25,199 nucleotides of DNA, taken from positions 1-25,199 of the IMG/VR virus record IMGVR_UViG_3300008339_000435; one strand, written 5' to 3'. Source of the stretch: a virus. Below are positions 9,257-18,342 of the stretch, one piece after another (within the stretch, counting starts at the first letter, position 1; every line of letters starts with the position of its first letter). The translations under genes were made by a program, and so were the position numbers. Below the pieces are notes generated by a model. That model searched no databases. It was not told where the DNA came from and worked only from the letters and a program-made list of their open reading frames with translations.

Positions 9257-10693
9257 ATGAATAAAAGTTTTAAGTATTTGCCTCCTGACCAGAGGAAAAA
9301 GATTATGCTTATCTGTGATGACATCAGAGTTCATTCAGGTATAGCAGGTGTAGGTAGAGAAGTAGTTTTACATACTGCTCATCATTTCAATTGGGTAAAC
9401 ATAGGAGGAGCTATTCAGCATCCTGAACAAGGAAAAAGATTAGACCTAAGTCAATCAACTAATGAAACTATGGGTTTAACTGATTCATCAGTTATTATGT
9501 ATCCAACAGATGGTTATGGTAATCCTCATATAATTAGACAACTAATTAAAATGGAAAAACCAGATGCCATTATGTTGATTACAGATCCACGTTACTTTAC
9601 TTGGTTGTTCCAAATTGAAAATGAAATTAGGAAACAAATTCCTATTACTTACCTTAACATTTGGGATGATTATCCAGCACCATTGTATAATTTACCTTAT
9701 TATGAATCCTGTGATTTGTTAATGGGTATTTCAAAACAAACAGTTAATATTAATACCTTGGTTTTAGGAGATAAAGCTAAGAATAGAATTATTAAATATG
9801 TTCCTCATGGTTTGAACCATAATATTTTTAAACCTTTAGATAAAAATGATTCTAATTTAAAGGAATTTAAAAAACATTTATTTAAAGGTAAAGAATATGA
9901 TTTTGCTCTTCTATTTAACTCTAGAAACATTCGTCGCAAACAAATTCCAGATACTATTTTAGCCTATAAGTATTTTATTGATACTTTACCTATTGAACAA
10001 GCTAAAAAATGTTGTTTAGTTCTTCATACTGAACGAGTAAATGAACATGGAACTGATCTAGATGCTGTTATTGAGTTAATCGCTAATGATGAAAAATATA
10101 ATATCATATTTACTGATGCTAGATTTGAGTCTATCCAAATGAATATGTTATATAATAGTACAGATGCTCAAATTCTATTAACATCTAATGAAGGATGGGG
10201 ATTGAGTTTAACTGAAGCTATTTTAGTAGGTAATCCAATTATTGCAAATGTAACTGGAGGAATGCAAGACCAAATGAGATTTGAGGATGAAAATGGAAAC
10301 TGGTTTACACCAGATGAAAATGTTCCCTCAAACCATTTAGGTACTTATAAAAAACATGGCAACTGGGCGTTTCCAGTATTTCCAAGTACAAGAACATTAG
10401 TAGGTTCACCTCCAACACCTTACATTTGGGATGATATTTGCCGTCCAGAAGATGCAGCTAAACAAATTTCAGCAGTATATAATTTAACTCCTGAAGAACG
10501 TAAAGAAAAAGGTATGGCTGGTAGAGAATGGGCTATTGGAGAAGAAGCAGGATTCACAGGTGAGGCTCAAGGAAATAGAATTATTGATGCTTTTAATGAA
10601 TTGTTTGAAACTTGGAAGCCAAGAGAAAAATTTGAATTTGTAAACACAACAGAAATTAAAGATAAAGTTTTAAATCATAAATTGTTATATTAA
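9257..10693 (+). CDS. Glycosyltransferase family 4-like (GT-B fold)
   Basis: A 478-residue retaining-type transferase candidate with two Rossmann halves. The N-terminal half begins KIMLICDDIRVHSGIAGVGR, with the Gly-rich acceptor-side loop. The C-terminal half has NSRNIRRKQIPDTILA and the EX7E motif in SNEGWGLSLTEAI (Glu312 and Glu320), which contacts the nucleotide sugar. The sequence after it (GNPIIANVTGGMQD) is the usual family continuation. The length is typical with a C-terminal extension. Its stop overlaps the next transferase start (TAATG). Confidence 0.9.
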   Translation: MNKSFKYLPPDQRKKIMLICDDIRVHSGIAGVGREVVLHTAHHFNWVNIGGAIQHPEQGKRLDLSQSTNETMGLTDSSVIMYPTDGYGNPHIIRQLIKMEKPDAIMLITDPRYFTWLFQIENEIRKQIPITYLNIWDDYPAPLYNLPYYESCDLLMGISKQTVNINTLVLGDKAKNRIIKYVPHGLNHNIFKPLDKNDSNLKEFKKHLFKGKEYDFALLFNSRNIRRKQIPDTILAYKYFIDTLPIEQAKKCCLVLHTERVNEHGTDLDAVIELIANDEKYNIIFTDARFESIQMNMLYNSTDAQILLTSNEGWGLSLTEAILVGNPIIANVTGGMQDQMRFEDENGNWFTPDENVPSNHLGTYKKHGNWAFPVFPSTRTLVGSPPTPYIWDDICRPEDAAKQISAVYNLTPEERKEKGMAGREWAIGEEAGFTGEAQGNRIIDAFNELFETWKPREKFEFVNTTEIKDKVLNHKLLY

Positions 10694-11985
10694 TGAAACC
10701 ATTATTTGTTATAAGTTGCCCTTTTGACACCTACAGTGGCTACGGTGCTCGATCAAGAGATTTAGTTAAAGCCATTATTAAATCAGATAAATACGATGTT
10801 AAGTTATTGTCTCAACAATGGGGTATCACACCCTTTGGTTTTTGTGAGGACAATAAAGAATGGAGTTTTCTATTAGAACATTCCCTCCCAGACAATCGAC
10901 TTCCTAAACAACCTGATGTGTGGATGCAGATTACTGTTCCTAATGAGTTTCAAGCTGTTGGAAAGTATAATATAGGAGTAACAGCTGGTATTGAAAGTAC
11001 AATTTGCCCTCCTGAATGGATTGAAGGAATTAATAGAATGGATTTAACTCTAACTTCATCTGAACACTCTAAAAAAGTATTTGTAGAGTCAAAGTTTGAA
11101 AAAAGAGATAAAAACACCAATCAACTTCAAGAAATGGTTGAATTAAAAAAACCAATTGAAGTATTATTTGAAGGAGCAGACACAGACATTTATAAAGTAA
11201 TTAATACACCTTGTTCTATTGACTTTAATGTTAAAGAAGATTTTGCTTATTTATTTGTAGGTCATTGGATGGAAGGTGATTTAGGTGAGGATAGAAAAAA
11301 TGTTGGTTTGTTAGTTAAAGCGTTTTTTGAAACATTTAAAAACAAAACTAAAAAACCAGCTTTAATTTTAAAAACATCTCAAGTTGGAGCCTCATATATG
11401 GATCGAGAAGCTATTCTTCATAAAATTAAAAAAATTATGAAAACAGTTAACTCAACTAATTTACCTAATGTTTATCTATTGCATGGTGAATTTAGCGATG
11501 AGGAAATGAATGAAATTTATAATCATTCTAAAGTAAAAGCAATGATTAGTTTAACTAAAGGTGAAGGTTTTGGTCGTCCATTATTGGAATTTACTTTAAC
11601 TAAAAAACCTTTGATTACAACAGCTTGGTCTGGCCATATGGATTTTTTAAATTCTGAATTCACTAATTTGATTAATGGTCAATTAACTCCTGTTCATCAA
11701 AGCACTAAAAACCAATTTTTGATTCAAGACTCAAAATGGTTTTCACCTGATCCAGGACAAGTAGGCTTTTATTTAAAGGATGTATTTGAAAATTATAAAA
11801 AATATACTGATAAAGCTAAACGTCAAGCATTTAAATCTAAAAATGAATTTAGCTGGGATAAAATGAAAGAAAAATTAGAAGTTATTTTAACTAAAAATGT
11901 TCCTGAGTTCGCTCAACAAGTACAGTTAAAATTACCTCAACTTAAAAAAATAGGACTACCAAATTTAACAACACAAAATGGATAA
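10693..11985 (+). CDS. Glycosyltransferase family 4-like (GT-B fold), second copy type
   Basis: A 430-residue GT-B protein. The N-terminus FVISCPFDTYSGYGARSRDL is the glycine-rich acceptor loop. The EX7E motif is in GEGFGRPLLEF (Glu291 and Glu299), followed by KKPLITTAWSGHMDFLN. It is related in plan to the preceding transferase but clearly diverged, so they probably act in sequence on different sugars. It overlaps the next gene by 8 bp. No membrane segment is visible, suggesting a cytoplasmic enzyme. Confidence 0.9.
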   Translation: MKPLFVISCPFDTYSGYGARSRDLVKAIIKSDKYDVKLLSQQWGITPFGFCEDNKEWSFLLEHSLPDNRLPKQPDVWMQITVPNEFQAVGKYNIGVTAGIESTICPPEWIEGINRMDLTLTSSEHSKKVFVESKFEKRDKNTNQLQEMVELKKPIEVLFEGADTDIYKVINTPCSIDFNVKEDFAYLFVGHWMEGDLGEDRKNVGLLVKAFFETFKNKTKKPALILKTSQVGASYMDREAILHKIKKIMKTVNSTNLPNVYLLHGEFSDEEMNEIYNHSKVKAMISLTKGEGFGRPLLEFTLTKKPLITTAWSGHMDFLNSEFTNLINGQLTPVHQSTKNQFLIQDSKWFSPDPGQVGFYLKDVFENYKKYTDKAKRQAFKSKNEFSWDKMKEKLEVILTKNVPEFAQQVQLKLPQLKKIGLPNLTTQNG

Positions 11986-12433
11986 TTTAATTAATTGCGA
12001 TCGATGCGGATCAGACGCCTGTTATGTAGATGAAGTAAACCAAGACATTAAAACTTATTTTTGTTATGGTTGTGGATTCCAAACTAATTCAATACTAAAA
12101 GAAGGTGAAACTTTTTATGAAGAACAAGTATCTATTTTACCTGAACTTTATAAAGACCTAATGGTTAAAGATCAAGATGGTAAAATATGGATGCCCTCAT
12201 CAATAAATTTACCTCAACAAGGAATGATTTTTGCTAATGGTCCTTCTAAAGAAAATTGGGGTTGGGCAGCTGTAAAAGCTGTTCCTGTAACTGAGGATGA
12301 AAAAACAAAATACCCAATACCAGGAAAGAAAAATGAATACTATGAATGGAGAATGGATATGAGTACATTACAAAATTTTCACGAACGTGATTTTATAGAT
12401 GCTCTTTCTTATGTTGGTGTTTTACCTGAATAA
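11978..12433 (+). CDS. Zinc-ribbon protein of unknown function (151 aa)
   Basis: A 151-residue protein. The N-terminal 35 residues form a zinc ribbon: Cys7/Cys10 (CDRC) and Cys29/Cys32 (CYGC). A conserved-looking domain follows with LPELYKDLMVKDQDGKIWMP and LPQQGMIFANG, ending in HERDFIDALSYVGVLPE. I recall this architecture in T4-like marine phages as a conserved hypothetical protein, but I know no assigned function. It sits between glycosyltransferases and the DegT enzyme with an 8 bp overlap upstream. Confidence 0.8.
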   Translation: MDNLINCDRCGSDACYVDEVNQDIKTYFCYGCGFQTNSILKEGETFYEEQVSILPELYKDLMVKDQDGKIWMPSSINLPQQGMIFANGPSKENWGWAAVKAVPVTEDEKTKYPIPGKKNEYYEWRMDMSTLQNFHERDFIDALSYVGVLPE

Positions 12434-12451
12434 ATTTAAATTAAAAACAAT

Positions 12452-13594
12452 ATGAAAAAAATATGGTACGCTCCTTATAAGTTTGAATCTTATGGGGAAG
12501 AAGAAATTAAAGCTGTAGAAGAATCATTACGTTCAGGATGGTTAGGAGGTCAAGGTCCTAAATCAGTTGAATTTGAAGAAGCAATAGCTAAACGTTTCGG
12601 AAAACGATTTGGTGTATTTGTTAACTCAGGATCATCAGCTTGTTTATTAGCTATAGCTGCTTTAGACTTACCTAAAGGATGTAAAATTATTACTCCGGCT
12701 TGTACATTCTCAACTACATTAGCTCCTATTTTACAATTAGGTTATCAACCAAAATTTGTAGATGTTGGTTTAACCGATTATGTAGCTGGTATTAGTCAAG
12801 TAGTAGCCGCTATTACTCCTGATGTTAAAGCAATTATGTTACCTAATCTAATTGGTAATAAACCTGATTGGAAACGTTTAAAACAAGAAATTAAATTATT
12901 AGGTAGAACAGATATTATCTTAATTGAAGACTCAGCTGATACAATTACTGAAACTTTAGAGACTGATGTTGCTACAACTAGTTTTTATGCCTCACATGTT
13001 ATTACAGCCGGTGGTGTAGGTGGTATGGTAATGTTTAATGATAAAAAACATGTCACTAAATGTTTACAATACAGAGACTGGGGTCGTTTAGGCGATGACT
13101 CAGAAATTATGGATGATCGTTTTAACCATAGTGTAGATGGTATTCCTTATGACCATAAGTTTTTATATAGTGTTTTAGGATACCATATGAAAGCTAGTGA
13201 GATGAATGCTGCTTTTGGATTAGTTCAATTGGAACGTTTTAAAAAATTCTCTCAAATTCGAAGAGATAATGTTGAACGGTATATTGAAAATCTTCAAGGT
13301 GTAGGTGACTTAATTTTACCTGATGATTCAATCCAACCTAATTGGTTAGCAATTCCTTTACAGACTAACTATCGTTATGATTTGCTTAATTTCTTAGAAG
13401 ATAATAACATCCAAACCCGAGTAACATTTGCTGGTAATGTAACTCGTCATCCTGCTTATAGAGAATTCTTACAAGATTTTGAAAACGCAGATACTATTAT
13501 GAAAAATGGTTTCTTGTTAGGAGCACATCATGGTATGACTATTGAGGATGTAGATTATGTTTGTGATAAAATCAAAGAATTTTTTAACAAATGA
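12452..13594 (+). CDS. DegT/RfbH-family PLP enzyme with active-site His instead of Lys
   Basis: A 380-residue fold-type I PLP enzyme of the DegT/DnrJ/EryC1 sugar family. FVNSGSSACLLAI (57-69) binds the cofactor phosphate and Asp160 (IEDSAD) pairs with the pyridine nitrogen. In aminotransferases the next motif carries the Schiff-base Lys; here it reads SFYASHVITAGG with His182 at that place. This matches the 3-dehydrases ColD and RfbH, which remove the C3 hydroxyl from 4-keto-6-deoxy sugars. RDWGR (208-212) is also RfbH-like, but the Fe-S cysteines of RfbH are absent, which is closer to ColD. The next gene, a sugar reductase, overlaps by ATGA. Substrate not determinable. Confidence 0.85.
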   Translation: MKKIWYAPYKFESYGEEEIKAVEESLRSGWLGGQGPKSVEFEEAIAKRFGKRFGVFVNSGSSACLLAIAALDLPKGCKIITPACTFSTTLAPILQLGYQPKFVDVGLTDYVAGISQVVAAITPDVKAIMLPNLIGNKPDWKRLKQEIKLLGRTDIILIEDSADTITETLETDVATTSFYASHVITAGGVGGMVMFNDKKHVTKCLQYRDWGRLGDDSEIMDDRFNHSVDGIPYDHKFLYSVLGYHMKASEMNAAFGLVQLERFKKFSQIRRDNVERYIENLQGVGDLILPDDSIQPNWLAIPLQTNYRYDLLNFLEDNNIQTRVTFAGNVTRHPAYREFLQDFENADTIMKNGFLLGAHHGMTIEDVDYVCDKIKEFFNK

Positions 13595-14301
13595 AACCTG
13601 TAATTCTAGGTAATGGATTATTAGGTGAAGAATTAGCCAAACAAACAGGGTGGGATATTTTATCCCGCTCTGTTGATGGTGTTGATTTAACAAAAATTAC
13701 CACTTGGGCGCACTTATTATTACCTTATGATACTATTATTAATTGTATAGCTTATACAAATACTTACGATAATAATAAAAAAATACATTGGGATACTAAC
13801 TATAAAGCAGTTGTTGATTTAATGGACTACTGTAACGCTCATAATAAAAAATTAGTCCATGTATCAACTGATTATGTTTATGCTAATTCTTTAGATAAAC
13901 CAAATGAAGAAGGAATTCCAGTTCACCAATCAACATATTATGCTTATACAAAATTATTAGCTGATGGTTATATTGAACTTAAAGGTAAAAATTATTTAAT
14001 TCTTAGAGGAACTCATAAACCAACTCCATTTCCTTATAAAGGAGGGTGGATAAATCATTTAGGTAATTTTGATTATGTAGATGTTATTGTTAACTTATAT
14101 ATTAAATTAATAGAAAAAGATGCTAAAGGTTTATATAATGTTGGAACTGAATTTAAAAGTATGCTTCGTCTAGCTAAAAAAACTAACCCAAATGTTTCTC
14201 CTATATACAATGAAGATATTAAAGTACCTTTAGATGTAAGTATGGATATTTCAAAATTAAATAAGTTTTTAAATGATCAGTATAGCAATAACAGTATGTA
14301 A
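13591..14301 (+). CDS. RmlD-like NAD(P)-dependent sugar reductase/epimerase
   Basis: A 236-residue extended short-chain dehydrogenase, shorter than the 280-300 usual for RmlD. The nucleotide-binding motif is LGNGLLGEE (6-14). The catalytic set is STDYVY (92-97, Thr93 or Ser92) plus Tyr117-x3-Lys121 in YYAYTK. Late motifs (YVDVIVNLYIKLIE, GLYNVGTE) are conserved. It likely reduces or epimerises the keto-sugar formed by the neighbouring DegT enzyme (inference from overlap and pairing). Its 3' end overlaps the next transferase by 29 bp. Confidence 0.85.
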   Translation: MKPVILGNGLLGEELAKQTGWDILSRSVDGVDLTKITTWAHLLLPYDTIINCIAYTNTYDNNKKIHWDTNYKAVVDLMDYCNAHNKKLVHVSTDYVYANSLDKPNEEGIPVHQSTYYAYTKLLADGYIELKGKNYLILRGTHKPTPFPYKGGWINHLGNFDYVDVIVNLYIKLIEKDAKGLYNVGTEFKSMLRLAKKTNPNVSPIYNEDIKVPLDVSMDISKLNKFLNDQYSNNSM

Positions 14302-14881
14302 TGAACACCAGGAGTTAGAAAATTTACTTGACTATCTCCAAGAACGAGCACTATCTCCATCGTATGAAGTAGTAGTACAAATTGATCAAGATAACTATAC
14401 TAAAGAAGTATTAAGTGTTATTCTTGATAGAGGAATTAAACATTGGTTCCATCCTTTAAATAAGGATTTTGCTTCATATAAAAACAAGCTTAAAGAACAA
14501 TGTTTAGGAGAATTTATATTTCAGATTGATGCTGATGAACTAATAGCTCCTGAAATGTTACACATGCTTCCTCAAATTCTTAAAGCGAATCCTGAGGTTG
14601 ATTTGTATTATGTTCCTAGAATTAATACTGTAGAAGGCATTACCCCAGAGCATATTCAAAAATGGGGATGGAGATATGAAAATAATAGAGTAAATTGGCC
14701 TGATTATCAAACTCGAATTTATAGAAATGTTCCTGAAATTAAATGGAGGAACGCAGTTCATGAGGTAATTGAAGGACATAGACAATTTACAGTTTTACCA
14801 GCAGTAGATGAATTAGCTTTAATCCATCCAAAAACAATTGAACGACAAGAAAAACAAAATAATTTTTATAATACAATATGA
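14273..14881 (+). CDS. Glycosyltransferase family 2
   Basis: A 202-residue GT-A transferase. ISIAITVCNEHQELENLLDY is a standard GT2 opening, which justifies this start despite the 29 bp overlap. FQIDADE (Asp86-x-Asp88) is the DxD metal motif. RIYRNVPEIKWRNAVHEVIEG matches the C-terminal acceptor-side signature of small GT2 enzymes that process sugar chains. No membrane segments. Overlaps the next gene by ATGA. Confidence 0.9.
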   Translation: MISIAITVCNEHQELENLLDYLQERALSPSYEVVVQIDQDNYTKEVLSVILDRGIKHWFHPLNKDFASYKNKLKEQCLGEFIFQIDADELIAPEMLHMLPQILKANPEVDLYYVPRINTVEGITPEHIQKWGWRYENNRVNWPDYQTRIYRNVPEIKWRNAVHEVIEGHRQFTVLPAVDELALIHPKTIERQEKQNNFYNTI

Positions 14882-15744
14882 ATGTAGTTCCTATAGCTAG
14901 GTTATGGCATAAAAAAGGCAAATTAGAGTATCATACAATGATACAATTGCTAAAATATTTTCCTGATTTAGAGTTTGAATACCACATTGTCTTAGATCAG
15001 TTTGATTATAAAGATGAATGGTCAGAAAAAATAGATAAGTTGCCTGTTAAGTCATTTTGGTACTCTAAAGAAGACATGCATGATTATTTAAAGAACAGTG
15101 GTTATGGAAATGATGATTTAATTTCTCAAATACCTAACTTTGTTCATTTTTATCATATATTAATTAATCATTATGTTAGAAGAGTTTATAGTTATGATTA
15201 TAGTTTAATGATTGAATATGATGTTATTTTTAATCATGAATCTTTAGATCAATTAAAAAACTGTTTAGAACATAAAATACCTTTTGGTATAATAGAACCA
15301 GCTAATCTAGGTTGTGATAAAGCTTTAGCTAAACAATTATCTGAATTATTTCAAGAAAATATAGTTAAATATTCTGAAATTGGAATTAATGCTGGTTTTA
15401 AAGGCTTAAACTTAAGAGTATTTGATGAGTTCTTAAACCCATCAACATTTAATCTACTTTTAAACATTTTTGATTTCTCAGGAATATATAATGAAGATGG
15501 TAGTGAAAAAACAGGGTGGACTAGAACTATTATTGATACTCAAGAACAATCCTTTCACTCATTAATGAATGCTTTAAGTCCTAATTATGAATTGTTAGAC
15601 CCTCAAAATTACTATGTTTTTCCATATTGGGTTGATATGGATTATTTAATGAAATCAAAAGTAATTCATTTTATAGGACATGAAAAGCCTCAAGCGATGA
15701 TGGATATTATTGATACTAAATTAAAAGAATGGAATAATAATTAA
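14878..15744 (+). CDS. Probable GT-A-fold glycosyltransferase (288 aa)
   Basis: Not a confident family match. It is 288 residues. YSLMIEYDVIFNHESL resembles the DxD region of GT-A enzymes, with Glu-x-Asp where DxD is expected. KVIHFIGHEKPQ near the C-terminus resembles the HxxGxxKP signature of GT8-type enzymes. IVKYSEIGINAGFKGLNLRV fits the usual 'N-x-G' acceptor loop. Location inside the island and ATGA coupling with a GT2 gene support a transferase role. It could also be a degenerate, non-catalytic partner. Confidence 0.68.
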   Translation: MNVVPIARLWHKKGKLEYHTMIQLLKYFPDLEFEYHIVLDQFDYKDEWSEKIDKLPVKSFWYSKEDMHDYLKNSGYGNDDLISQIPNFVHFYHILINHYVRRVYSYDYSLMIEYDVIFNHESLDQLKNCLEHKIPFGIIEPANLGCDKALAKQLSELFQENIVKYSEIGINAGFKGLNLRVFDEFLNPSTFNLLLNIFDFSGIYNEDGSEKTGWTRTIIDTQEQSFHSLMNALSPNYELLDPQNYYVFPYWVDMDYLMKSKVIHFIGHEKPQAMMDIIDTKLKEWNNN

Positions 15745-15755
15745 AATAAAAATTT

Positions 15756-16997
15756 ATGAAAATAATTTATAGAATCTCAGATACTGGTTATAATAAAGTA
15801 AAACCAGATTACATAAACAATGAAAATTGTTTAAAGAATTTTTGTAATGTATTTTTTGATTACATTTATGATATTACTGTGTTAGCGGATAATTGCAGTG
15901 ATAATACTATTGATATGATTAAAAAATATATTGATCCGGTTAATATTAGAAAGGTAAATATTGGTCATGGTGCTGGTACTTTTAACTTAGCATTAGATGA
16001 AGCCTTAAGATATGATGATTTGACAACTGTATATTTTGTAGAGAATGATTATCTCCACAAACAAGGTTCTCCTGAAATTATAACAGAAGGATTTAATTTA
16101 GGAGCATCATTTGTATCGCTTTATGACCACCCAGACAAATATATGAGTCCATCTCAAGGAGGTAATCCTTATTGTGATGGTGGGGCTGAAGACACTAGAG
16201 TTTATCTTTCAGAATCAAGCCATTGGAAAATTACAAATTCAACAACAATGACTTTTGCATCTAAGGTTTCAACATTAAAAAGAATAGAATCTATTTTAAG
16301 AAAACATACCCAAAACAGTTACCCGGATGATTTTAAAATGTTTCTTGAACTAAGAGAAAATAATGAGTTATTAATTACTCCTATCCCTGGTTATGCAACC
16401 CATGGTGAAACAGCTTGGTTATCACCTTTAACTAACTGGAGTAATATTCCTGATAAGTCATTAAATGAAATTTACAAAAAGTGGTCTTATGTTGATGGTC
16501 ATGGTGATAAAGGAACAGCTCATACTTATATTCCTGAATATGAAAGATTATTAAGTCCTTATAGAGATACAAAACCAAATTTTTTAGAAATAGGAATCGC
16601 GTATGGTGAGTCTTTAGAAATGTGGTATGAATATTTTAAAGGAGCAAAGATTTATGGGATTGATATTTGGGATGGAGAAATTGGTCCTTACTTAAAAGAT
16701 AAAAGATTTAATATTAATATAGTAGATGCTACTAAAAAAGAAGTATTAGATTGTTTGGAAAATGTTACTTTTGATATTATTATTGATGATGGAAGTCATC
16801 GCTTTGAAGACCAAGTAGCAACTTTTAATATTCTAAAAAACAAAATGAATCCAGGCGGTATCTTTATTATTGAAGATGTTGATTGTTTAAATACAAAACG
16901 TGATGAATTTAAAAAACTTCATGACAATTGTGAAATTATAGATAATAGATCTTTAAAAGGAAGATATGATGATGTTTTAATTGTTTATAGATTTTAA
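15756..16997 (+). CDS. Two-domain protein: GT2-like domain fused to SAM methyltransferase
   Basis: A 413-residue fusion. Residues about 1-235 look GT2-like: VLADNCSDNTIDMI, a GHGAGTFNLALDEAL loop, and VENDY as a DxD equivalent. Residues about 240-413 form a class I methyltransferase. Motif I is NFLEIGIAYGES (near 274-286), the acidic residue follows in IYGIDIWDG, FDIIIDDGSH lies near 337-347, and NPGGIFIIEDV follows. One polypeptide could therefore add a sugar and methylate it or its neighbour (inference). There is no start or stop between the two parts and the frame is continuous. Confidence 0.85.
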   Translation: MKIIYRISDTGYNKVKPDYINNENCLKNFCNVFFDYIYDITVLADNCSDNTIDMIKKYIDPVNIRKVNIGHGAGTFNLALDEALRYDDLTTVYFVENDYLHKQGSPEIITEGFNLGASFVSLYDHPDKYMSPSQGGNPYCDGGAEDTRVYLSESSHWKITNSTTMTFASKVSTLKRIESILRKHTQNSYPDDFKMFLELRENNELLITPIPGYATHGETAWLSPLTNWSNIPDKSLNEIYKKWSYVDGHGDKGTAHTYIPEYERLLSPYRDTKPNFLEIGIAYGESLEMWYEYFKGAKIYGIDIWDGEIGPYLKDKRFNINIVDATKKEVLDCLENVTFDIIIDDGSHRFEDQVATFNILKNKMNPGGIFIIEDVDCLNTKRDEFKKLHDNCEIIDNRSLKGRYDDVLIVYRF

Positions 16998-16999
16998 CC

Positions 17000-17791
17000 A
17001 TGATAAGTTTAATTATACCAACATATAGAAATCCAGACTATTTAGATATTTGTCTTAAATCAGCTATTGAAAACCAAGTTAACCAAAATGAAATTATTGT
17101 AGCGGTTGATGGTTACATTGAAGAGAGTCAACATGTATTAGACAAATATAAACAGTATATTCAAGTTTTAGACTTAGGTGTTAACCAAGGTATGCAAATG
17201 GCTCTTAATTTAGCTGTTATGAATGCCAACAATGAATGTATTGTTATTATAAATGATGATAATGTGCTTTGTAAGGACTGGGATACTGTTATTGGGGACC
17301 AAATCAAACCTGGTTTTGTATTTACTGTTAATCAAATAGAACCTACAGGCCCAGGTATATTTAATTTTCCTGTTAAAGATTTAGGTAAAACACCTAAAGA
17401 ATTTAAATATGAAGAATTTTTAGAGTATGAACAAACTATTAGAAAGAATCAATTAACATTAGATGGTGGTATTTTTCCATTTGTTATTTCTAAAAAAGAT
17501 TATATGATAGTAGGAGGGTTTGATACATTGTATGATTCTCCTTTTATATGTGACTGGGATTTCTTCCTTAAATTAGATTTAAATGGAATACAATTTTATA
17601 GAATTAATCATATTCACTTTTATCATTTTGGAAGTGCAGCTACTAAAAATGGTAAAGAAGGAGATAAATTCAAACAAACAGAATCACCAGCCGCTCAAAC
17701 CTTTATTTATAAGTGGGGTATTAATCCTCAACTATTTGAAAATAATAGTCATAGACCTAAAGGATATAAGGTAAAAGGAATTAACTTTTAA
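17000..17791 (+). CDS. Glycosyltransferase family 2
   Basis: A 263-residue GT-A transferase. The opening is ISLIIPTYRNPDYLDICLKS, then VAVDGY and the NQGMQMALNLAV loop. The metal motif is in IINDDN (Asp86-Asp87). ISKKDYMIVGGFDTLY and ICDWDFFLKL are the GGFDE- and ED-type acceptor motifs usual in GT2. The gene follows the fusion gene by 2 bp. It is the last recognisable glycan gene of the island. Confidence 0.92.
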   Translation: MISLIIPTYRNPDYLDICLKSAIENQVNQNEIIVAVDGYIEESQHVLDKYKQYIQVLDLGVNQGMQMALNLAVMNANNECIVIINDDNVLCKDWDTVIGDQIKPGFVFTVNQIEPTGPGIFNFPVKDLGKTPKEFKYEEFLEYEQTIRKNQLTLDGGIFPFVISKKDYMIVGGFDTLYDSPFICDWDFFLKLDLNGIQFYRINHIHFYHFGSAATKNGKEGDKFKQTESPAAQTFIYKWGINPQLFENNSHRPKGYKVKGINF

Positions 17792-17803
17792 ATAATTATT
17801 GAT

Positions 17804-17962
17804 ATGATATTTAAGTTTTATAGTAGAAATGATAAAAGCCAAGAAACAATTGGTCGTGTAGTTACAACAACTAGATTACAAGCGGCAAAAATATTTGCAG
17901 AACGTAAACAGTTACCTCTAAAAGAATTTTTAAAAGTGTTTGGTGTAACAACTATTATATGA
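17804..17962 (+). CDS. Small protein of unknown function (52 aa)
   Basis: A 52-residue protein starting MIFKFYSRNDKSQETIGRVV. The middle (TTTRLQAAKIFAERKQLPLKEF) looks helical and basic. Not recognised. It fills the gap after the glycan island and overlaps the next start by ATGA, the coupling seen throughout, which supports it as real. It may be a small nucleic-acid-binding or regulatory protein, but nothing specific is visible. Confidence 0.62.
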   Translation: MIFKFYSRNDKSQETIGRVVTTTRLQAAKIFAERKQLPLKEFLKVFGVTTII

Positions 17963-18339
17963 AAAACTTTGGTAAAAATTTAAAAATTCAGACTAAGAAA
18001 AAAGGACTGAATGAAAAAGAAATATTTATAGATGTTATAAATGTTTTTGATGAATGTAATAATCGCACTGAGGAATTAGAAGAAAAATACGCTTTTGGTA
18101 TTTCTAATTATGATGAAGCTTTTTATTTAATGGTTGAGAATTTACTTTACATACATTATGGTGAATGGAAAACAGACATTATACTTTGGTGGGTGTATGA
18201 TAGATTTGGACCAGAAGGTGAAGTAATGGCTATTGAATTAAATGACCATGATACTAACTCTAAAGAATCAGTTGTTGTAGAAACAGCAGAACAACTTTGG
18301 AACTTTTTAAAACGAATAGATAAACTAGAAAATAAATAA
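17959..18339 (+). CDS. Hypothetical protein (126 aa)
   Basis: Not recognised. It is 126 residues with a basic N-terminus (NLKIQTKKKGLNEKE), then a helical domain with many aromatics (YDEAFYLMVENLLYIHYG, DIILWWVYDRFGPEGE). No catalytic motif or membrane span is evident. The well-ordered pattern suggests a folded conserved phage protein. It ends 3 bp before the next start. Confidence 0.75.
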   Translation: MKNFGKNLKIQTKKKGLNEKEIFIDVINVFDECNNRTEELEEKYAFGISNYDEAFYLMVENLLYIHYGEWKTDIILWWVYDRFGPEGEVMAIELNDHDTNSKESVVVETAEQLWNFLKRIDKLENK

Positions 18340-18342
18340 GTT

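Noticed and set aside
12407-12438. Promoter before the DegT gene using TAAATTTA at 12431
   Set aside because: No TTTG lies 19-21 bases upstream, so it does not meet the pattern of the other eight.
17583-17774. Plus-strand frame inside the last GT2 gene
   Set aside because: Overlaps the conserved C-terminal GT2 motifs in another frame; no independent support.
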